This document shows, piece by piece, positions 5,498-9,971 of a stretch of 9,971 bases of DNA. Every line of letters begins with the position of its first letter. The first letter of the stretch is position 1. The notes beneath the pieces were generated by a model. The model was given only the letters and a program-made list of their open reading frames with translations, had not been told where the DNA came from and did no database searches. The stretch comes from CAZSMC01 sp964607755 (GTDB lineage Bacteria; Zhuqueibacterota; Zhuqueibacteria; Residuimicrobiales; Krinioviventaceae), in the NCBI GenBank assembly GCA_964607755.1, contig CAZSMC010000107.1:1-9971 (forward strand), read 5' to 3'. The translations under genes and the position numbers were made by a program.

Positions 5498-5976
5498 AGT
5501 TTGCTTTGCCTTTATTCATTATCAAAATTAAGCACTTTACCGCTAAATTTTCAAAGCCCTATTTTCGGAATTCTCGTTTCAATGTATGTTGAAAATTCTT
5601 TTTTATAGGCTCATTCCATTGGGATAGAGTCAATTCGAACATGTTGATTTGTTACCACAGATAATAGATCAGTAAAACACCGACAAATACACGGCAAACA
5701 TGCAAACAGGTCTGGACGACATTTTAAGGCTCATTTTGAAAAGGTCGGAATCTTGGCAATGTACGAGTGGCATTGGGAGAGTCCTAAAAGTCTTTACATA
5801 AAGTTAGCAACTATAACCAAAAAATCAACCAAATTTATAAATCCTTATACCACTGGTCACGCTCAACTTTTGGGATAATGATCATTTGTTTGAATGACCT
5901 TTTCAAAAAATTTGTTATATTATAAAAGTGATTCCTAATCCAAATCGACATCCTAAAAATTTTCGAGGATGAACCA
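5498..5976 (+). other. Intergenic region between kinase stub and Sde182-like gene
   Basis: Apart from the startless frame at 5648-5878 (separate entry), the region is AT-rich and without recognised RNA or repeats. A TATATTATAA stretch at 5916-5925 could be part of a promoter for the gene at 5977. TTGAAT at 5890-5895 is 20 bp from it, longer than the standard spacing, so no promoter is called. GAGG at 5963-5966 serves as the Shine-Dalgarno sequence of the next gene. Confidence 0.4.
5648..5878 (+). pseudogene. Probable coding remnant: 76 open codons without a usable start
   Basis: After a TGA at 5645-5647 the frame stays open to TAA 5876-5878. The reading looks like genuine protein, with segments such as GRHFKAHFEKVGIL, MYEWHWESPKSLYIKL and INPYTTGHAQLLG, rich in Trp, Tyr, His and Lys. 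The first ATG is at 5759, halfway in, and no Shine-Dalgarno sequence precedes it. I do not recognise the family. It is most easily explained as the C-terminal end of a gene whose front was lost or frameshifted; a chance ORF in AT-rich DNA cannot be excluded. Confidence 0.35.
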
Positions 5977-7320
5977 ATGCAAACGAGACAAAAGCTTCTC
6001 ATTGGAGTTGTCGCGCTCGTTGTTGTTGCGTGTACAGTGCTGGTGTGCGTTCAGCCGAAACAGCAGGACAAAAAACCCAGAATCATTGCCACCACTGACG
6101 GGGAAATTGATGATCGCTGTTCCATGGTGCGTTTTCTGCTTTATGCGAATGAATGGGACATTGAAGGACTCATCTATTCCAGTTCCAAGTTCCACTGGAA
6201 AGGCCACAACTGGGCAGGAGTCAAATGGATCGAACAGGACATTGATCGCTATGCCAGTTTTTATGAAAATCTGCAAAAACATGATCCGGATTTCCCCAGC
6301 CCGGAAGTGCTGAAAAATATGGTTTATGTCGGCAATATCGACAGCGTCGGTTCAATGGACAAGGACACGCCGGGTTCTGACCGCATCGTTGAGGTGCTGC
6401 TTGATGACGAGCCAGGCCAGGTCTGGTTGCAGGCATGGGGCGGTACCAACACCATTGCTCGCGCGCTGTGGAAAATTCAGCACGAACATCCCGATCAGAT
6501 GGAAAAAGTTTCGGAAAAAGCAATAATCTATATCATCCTTGATCAGGACCCCACGTACCGCGATTATATTCAGCCGAACTGGCCAGAACTAACAGTGTTG
6601 ATGAGTTCCCGTCAATTCGCTGCCATCGCCTACCAATGGGAAAGACACATTCCTGAGCGATTACACAGCCATTTTAACGGCGAATGGATGAACGAACACA
6701 TTCTTCGAGGCCACAGTCCGCTGTGCTCACGCTATGAAGCGCACGACGACGGACGCTTCCGCTCCGAAGGCGACTCGCCGGCATTTATGCATCAAATTGA
6801 TGTTGGCCTGCGCAGTCCGGAAGACCCAAGCTACGGCGGCTGGGGCGGCCGATTTGCTCATAAAAACGGTTCGCCCGGCTTGTGGGAAAACGCCACGGAT
6901 GATGGCAATGTTTTCAAACCCATCTGGCGCTGGGCGGCTGCTTTTCAAAACGATTTTGCTGCGCGGGCGGACTGGTGCGTAAAAAACGCTGACGAGGCCA
7001 ATCACCCGCCGGTGGTGAAACTTGCGCATCGCGAAAATTTACAAGCCACCTCGGGCGAAGCGGTCCGCCTGGATGCTGCCAGCTCAACTGATCCGGATGG
7101 CGATTCGCTGTCTTTTAACTGGTGGCAGTACCTTGAACCTGGTTCGTACAAAGGCGAGATCAAGATCGTCAAGGCGCAGGAAGCGGAAGCGTATTTTTAT
7201 GTGCCGGAAGACATCACGGTGGAGCCGAAAACAATCCACGTTATTTGTAAAGTGACTGACAATGGCACACCGCCGTTGACGCGTTACAAAAGAGTCATTG
7301 TCACGTGCCTGCCGGAATAA
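5977..7320 (+). CDS. Secreted Sde182-like protein (DUF1593; nucleoside-hydrolase-like domain plus C-terminal domain)
   Basis: Relatives are the cellulose-binding protein Sde182 and its DUF1593 homologues, which have an inosine-uridine nucleoside hydrolase-like fold; their reaction is not established. The 447-residue protein starts with basic residues and a long hydrophobic segment (7-25). The segment contains a possible lipobox, VVAC (16-19), though the hydrophobic run continues past Cys19, so an uncleaved anchor is also possible. The nucleoside-hydrolase-type acidic cluster is ATTDGEIDD (38-46; Asp41, Asp45, Asp46). Next come conserved-looking WLQAWGGTNT and a Gly/Trp-rich stretch (YGGWGGRF). 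The C-terminal part, from about residue 343 (NHPPVVKL...), has the beta-sandwich look of the Sde182 C-terminal domain, with SSTDPDGDSLSFNWW. The start at 5977 has CGAGGATG about 8 nt upstream. The gene is monocistronic and ends at a hairpin terminator. Its role is probably extracytoplasmic, perhaps on carbohydrate or nucleoside-like substrates. Confidence 0.85.
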   Translation: MQTRQKLLIGVVALVVVACTVLVCVQPKQQDKKPRIIATTDGEIDDRCSMVRFLLYANEWDIEGLIYSSSKFHWKGHNWAGVKWIEQDIDRYASFYENLQKHDPDFPSPEVLKNMVYVGNIDSVGSMDKDTPGSDRIVEVLLDDEPGQVWLQAWGGTNTIARALWKIQHEHPDQMEKVSEKAIIYIILDQDPTYRDYIQPNWPELTVLMSSRQFAAIAYQWERHIPERLHSHFNGEWMNEHILRGHSPLCSRYEAHDDGRFRSEGDSPAFMHQIDVGLRSPEDPSYGGWGGRFAHKNGSPGLWENATDDGNVFKPIWRWAAAFQNDFAARADWCVKNADEANHPPVVKLAHRENLQATSGEAVRLDAASSTDPDGDSLSFNWWQYLEPGSYKGEIKIVKAQEAEAYFYVPEDITVEPKTIHVICKVTDNGTPPLTRYKRVIVTCLPE

Positions 7321-7339
7321 AAATAGTTGATTTGCTTCT

Positions 7340-7366
7340 AAATCCATGAAGCAGAATGGATTTTTT
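7340..7366 (+). terminator. Intrinsic terminator after the Sde182-like gene
   Basis: A perfect 8-bp stem AAATCCAT/ATGGATTT (7340-7347 and 7356-7363) with an 8-nt loop runs directly into a T tract ending at 7366. It starts 20 bp after the stop codon. The stem is AT-rich. GCTTC at 7334-7338 could pair instead with GAAGC at 7348-7352, giving a competing hairpin without a T tract behind it. Confidence 0.65.
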
Positions 7367-7742
7367 CTCATGACTTTCTTGTTAAGACGCAGCGAGCGGG
7401 AAAAACGCACAAGAGAAATAAATAAGCCCCATAAAATATGAAAAACCGGTTATAATAAAGCGATATGATAACACTTTTTTGAATGAGACACGGATTTAAC
7501 GGGAATGACTAATTTTCACAGATGGTTTGATTGAGGAATTTATGTTCTAATATCACAGATAAAAAATCCGCGATAATCACCTTTAATCCGTTTCATCCGT
7601 GTACCCCTTTTTTTAAAATCACAACCAGATTTGTCCACGGAATAAAAAAAGAGATCATGTCTCGGTGCTCACGGCAAACTCTAGTTTTGGGTGTGAATTA
7701 TTCTGCACATTCATTGAAAATTCCATCTCCAATCACCCCGGT
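7367..7742 (+). other. Intergenic region between convergent genes, mostly repeat-derived
   Basis: The central part is the repeat at 7485-7604. The rest (7367-7484 and 7605-7742) holds no ORF I can support. On the minus strand just past the nitrilase stop, a short reading (MNVQNNSHPKLEFAV...) looks protein-like but is only about 20 codons long and is not called. Confidence 0.5.
7485..7604 (+). repeat. Intergenic repeat bounded by inverted ACACGGAT/ATCCGTGT arms
   Basis: The left arm is GACACGGATTTAACGG (7487-7502). The reverse complement of the right arm (7588-7603) is ACACGGATGAAACGG-like, so the ends form an imperfect inverted repeat around about 85 bp. Inside are ATTTTCACAGAT and ATCACAGATAAAAAATCCGCG, themselves degenerate inverted echoes (CACAGAT, AATCCG). 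It encodes nothing visible. A possible decayed half copy lies at 1303-1342. Its nature (MITE-like or another palindromic repeat family) is not established. Confidence 0.55.
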
Positions 7743-8210
7743 CTAGCCCGATTCTGTGCCCGCTTTGCGGTCGAGAACGACTGCGGAATTGTAAACGCGT
7801 TCACCATCCCGCGTATAAACCGGACAAATTAAATAGCACTGATTTTCTTTGGCAAACCCGGACATCTCGCGCGTTATGAGTCCGGCAAGCTCATCTGCCG
7901 CTTTTTTAACATCGAGTTCACCGCTCACATTGGTGTGAGCAAACGTTTCCGGCAGGCAAATGATATCCGGGTGATAACGAGAAACTTCTTCCAGGATATT
8001 CGCAACTTTGAGAACCATGCTCTTTGGATTTTGCGCGCTCAGACCGTCTTGTGAAACTGAGGCAATCCACACTTCCCGAGGTAACTTTCTTTCAAGCGGC
8101 GGTGGAACATTTTGAGCCGAGGTTTGCTTTGCTCCCAATGCGGCACCGGCAGCGAGCCCGGCTGTGGCTTTGTGGATAAAGTTCCGGCGCGTTAATTTGT
8201 TTTCTGACAT
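7743..8210 (-). pseudogene. Truncated Tat-exported carbon-nitrogen hydrolase (nitrilase superfamily)
   Basis: Nitrilase-superfamily enzymes hydrolyse amides or nitriles with a Glu-Lys-Cys triad. The 155-residue product starts with a twin-arginine signal, TRRNFIHKATAGLAAGAALG (7-26), then a cleavage region near TSAQ. The nitrilase N-terminal strand (VWIASVSQDG, 47-56) follows, then DIICLPETFAH with the catalytic-type Glu88, and ENQCYLICPVYTRDGERVYNSAVVLDRKAG. It stops at TAG 7743-7745, just where relatives continue into the region with the catalytic Lys and Cys. Neither other forward frame beyond the stop resumes the family. The start at 8210 has AAAGGGA about 6 nt upstream, better placed than the in-frame ATG at 8294, which lies inside the upstream gene. 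It is 65 bp downstream of the transglutaminase gene, probably once in the same operon. As it stands it cannot be catalytic. Confidence 0.75.
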
Positions 8211-8275
8211 GTGATTCCCTTTCAAAACATGCACTGACGTATTGAATAACGGGAGTTCCTTTTCCTGCCAATTTT

Positions 8276-9862
8276 TTATTCCAGCGGTTCCCATTCACCA
8301 AAATTATCGATATCCACGCGCACCTGGGGATCGGTTGTGAAATACTCGTTGCTGTTGTAATACCAGCCGAGAAATTCGGAATCGCCACCGCCTTGCGTGG
8401 TAATCAAAAAACGATTGGGAAGATGTCCTATGTTCATGGCCCGGTCGCGTGACAACGGATCATCGCCGCCCTGCGGGTCCATGGGAATCCAGCCGAAATT
8501 GGGCAGATAAACTTCCGGCCAGCGGTGAAAAGCACGATCGATACTGGCGTCATCACCGCGCACCACAACCGCGCCGACGTACCGCGCCGGCAATCCGGCT
8601 GCCCGGCACAGTGCGATAAAACTGAACGTGTACTCGGAGCAGGAACCGGTTCCCCGCTGTAAAACCACCGGTGCGGTGTTCCAGCCGCCAACCATTTCGT
8701 ATTCCAGCGTTTCGCGAACATAATCAAAAATGCGGCGAGCCACCCAGTACGGCCGTGTTTCATCGCCTACGACTTTTTTCACTGTTTTCTGAATGAACGG
8801 ATCGTTCAAAAAGTACTTGCTGCCGTTAACCGTGTAACGCTCTTTGATGTCTGCCGGGATATCTTTGAACGAACCGACCTTGTCCGGGAAAATATAATAG
8901 TGTACAGCCGATATTTCAGCATCCACAGTCATTACCGATTTTACTGACGCCGGCGCAGCGACATCCTCGTAATGAAAATGGGCAAACTGCTGCAGCCAGC
9001 GGTCTTTGACGCGTTCATAATCCTGGGGATACCATTTTATATCCAGGATCTTTTGATACGGCCGGTCTTCAGGAATGGCAAAATGCACATCCAGCGAACG
9101 CAAATTTCCCTGTCCCTCGATGAACGTCTCATGCGTCAGGATAATGCGCGCGTGCCTGGGATCATCCAGCGAGTACAAGTCTTTATCCTCGCGCACGAGT
9201 CGGTACACGGTATTTGTTTCGTAATCCACATTCCACAAATACTGACCATCCCAGGCCATACCGTCCGCATACGGCCCCGGTGCGTTTGCAATGAGAATTA
9301 CTTCGCCGTTGTCCGGATCGATCATGTGCAGTTCATCTTTATCACGATTGGCTGCCCACAAGTATGTGCCGTCCCATGCCAGTCCCTGAGCTGAATGTGC
9401 CAATGAGGAAAAGATTTTAACGGCTGTGCCGTCGCTCAGATCGATCTTCATAATATCGCCCGACTTTCGGTCACTGATCCACAGTGTCTCGCCATCCCAT
9501 GCCAGGCCGGCGGGGGCGCTGCTCGGTGCCATTATTTGCTTGAGAACGACACCGGTCTCCGGATCAATTTTAAAGATGGCTTTTTGCTTTTCATCCACAT
9601 TCCACAGCGCCTCACCGTCCCATGCCAGGCCCATTGGCCAAAAGCCCGGCGATGGAATGCTTTTGACAATCGAGCCTGTTTCAGCATCGAGACAGAACAG
9701 TTTATCTGCTTTATAATCCGCCACCCATACATGTTCGCCATCCCAGGCCAGCCCGGTGGAACGCTTTTGCGGGGCAGGAAATTCCTTGACCACCTCGCCC
9801 GGGAAGCCAAACACAAATGTCACGGTTAAAAAGAATAAGGCCAAGGTTATTTGTAGTCGCAT
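8276..9862 (-). CDS. Secreted five-bladed beta-propeller / transglutaminase-like protein
   Basis: The 528-residue product has a signal peptide (MRLQITLALFFLTVTFVFG). A propeller region follows, built of repeats starting GLAWDG or GMAWDG at residues 37, 78, 119, 160 and 201, an exact 41-residue period. Each carries LW.xD in the second strand and ID..TG or DPDNG in the loop. The segment before the first repeat (VVKEFPAP) equals the strand that ends each unit, so the ends probably close the ring. The C-terminal transglutaminase-like domain has GSCSEY (Cys408), FHRWPEVYL (His446) and WIPMDPQ (Asp462), the full Cys-His-Asp triad. Family members cleave or cross-link peptides; the substrate here is unknown, perhaps a cell-surface protein with the propeller as a binding platform. 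The start is ATG 9862, because AGGAG lies 5 nt upstream; GTG 9868 overlaps that site. It is first in a minus-strand unit with the nitrilase remnant. Confidence 0.88.
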   Translation of the reverse strand: MRLQITLALFFLTVTFVFGFPGEVVKEFPAPQKRSTGLAWDGEHVWVADYKADKLFCLDAETGSIVKSIPSPGFWPMGLAWDGEALWNVDEKQKAIFKIDPETGVVLKQIMAPSSAPAGLAWDGETLWISDRKSGDIMKIDLSDGTAVKIFSSLAHSAQGLAWDGTYLWAANRDKDELHMIDPDNGEVILIANAPGPYADGMAWDGQYLWNVDYETNTVYRLVREDKDLYSLDDPRHARIILTHETFIEGQGNLRSLDVHFAIPEDRPYQKILDIKWYPQDYERVKDRWLQQFAHFHYEDVAAPASVKSVMTVDAEISAVHYYIFPDKVGSFKDIPADIKERYTVNGSKYFLNDPFIQKTVKKVVGDETRPYWVARRIFDYVRETLEYEMVGGWNTAPVVLQRGTGSCSEYTFSFIALCRAAGLPARYVGAVVVRGDDASIDRAFHRWPEVYLPNFGWIPMDPQGGDDPLSRDRAMNIGHLPNRFLITTQGGGDSEFLGWYYNSNEYFTTDPQVRVDIDNFGEWEPLE

Positions 9863-9867
9863 CATCA

Positions 9868-9872
9868 CTCCT
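9868..9872 (-). promoter_or_regulatory. Ribosome binding site deciding the transglutaminase-gene start
   Basis: AGGAG on the minus strand is followed by GTG and then two ATGs in one frame (9868, 9865, 9862). The GTG overlaps the site and ATG 9865 is only 2 nt away. ATG 9862 has the usual 5-nt spacing. Confidence 0.6.
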
Positions 9873-9971
9873 AAAATTTTTTTAGTTTTGTTAATTATTC
9901 GCAGATGAAAACCGCAGAGATACTATCTTTATTAAAATCTCTACTTTTAAAATTTCGATGTGTTGCAAGGT
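9873..9971 (-). other. Upstream region of the transglutaminase gene
   Basis: AT-rich leader running to the window edge. It contains an inverted repeat AGAGAT/ATCTCT (9916-9921 and 9937-9942), which could be an operator half-site pair but is short enough to be chance. No clear -35/-10 pair is seen. Confidence 0.25.

Noticed and set aside
5890..5921. Promoter TTGAAT / TATATT before the Sde182-like gene
   Set aside because: The 20-bp spacing is too long for a standard sigma-70 pair and the region is AT-rich enough to give such matches by chance.
6221..6523. Minus-strand 100-codon frame, and similar frames inside the Sde182-like gene
   Set aside because: They are antisense or out-of-frame shadows of a gene with clear family motifs.
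7644..7663. Minus-strand terminator after the nitrilase remnant (GAGA-CATGA-TCTC then seven T)
   Set aside because: The stem is only 4 bp, too short to support a call, though the T tract is suggestive.
8972..9394. 140-codon plus-strand frame
   Set aside because: It lies antisense to the propeller repeats of the transglutaminase gene, has no Shine-Dalgarno sequence, and its regularity is a reflection of the 41-residue repeat.

Overview
This is a bacterial chromosomal segment. No rRNA, tRNA, CRISPR array or phage structural gene was seen. The mix of genes suggests an uncultured Gram-negative-like bacterium, perhaps near the FCB/Calditrichota/KSB1 assemblages. That mix is secreted and Tat-exported proteins, a Sde182-like nucleoside-hydrolase-fold protein, a propeller/transglutaminase protein, Hanks-type kinase debris and a RAYT with its REPs. 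The placement is a weak inference from gene content only.

Layout. Positions 1-1370 are visibly AT-rich: the end of an unrecognised gene with a Cys/His cluster (3-302), a doubtful 47-codon frame (422-565) and a small secreted protein of unknown role (618-1088). Next come a NUDIX hydrolase (1374-1832) and a probable operon of an EgtD-family histidine N-alpha-methyltransferase (1983-2945) with a CapA-family metallophosphoesterase-fold protein (2965-4074). No egtB is visible.

Positions 4106 to about 5250 form a REP/RAYT island. A REP-associated tyrosine transposase gene (minus strand, 4339-4872) is flanked on both sides by REP-type elements. These share TTTGGAGTGC...GCACTCCAAA ends and contain small hairpins. 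The two end hairpins have compensated stem changes. Between adjacent REPs, on both flanks, lies an 8-codon fossil of the N-terminus of the RAYT gene itself. The island abuts a serine/threonine kinase gene cut off after its ATP-binding loop (5228-5497). A further open frame without a usable start (5648-5878) suggests more gene debris.

The right half is richer in GC. It holds a secreted Sde182/DUF1593-type protein (5977-7320) with a hairpin terminator, and an intergenic repeat bounded by ACACGGAT/ATCCGTGT. On the minus strand are a secreted five-bladed-propeller/transglutaminase protein (8276-9862) and, 65 bp downstream of it, a Tat-exported nitrilase-family gene truncated before its catalytic Lys and Cys (7743-8210).

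How the parts fit. egtD and the capA-like gene are probably co-transcribed. The transglutaminase and broken nitrilase genes look like one minus-strand unit whose second gene has decayed. Three truncated or startless coding remnants lie near repeats, so rearrangement around repeats has probably shaped the window. I see no convincing new defence or biosynthetic system. The strongest candidate for something undescribed is the REP/RAYT unit with its embedded RAYT fossils.
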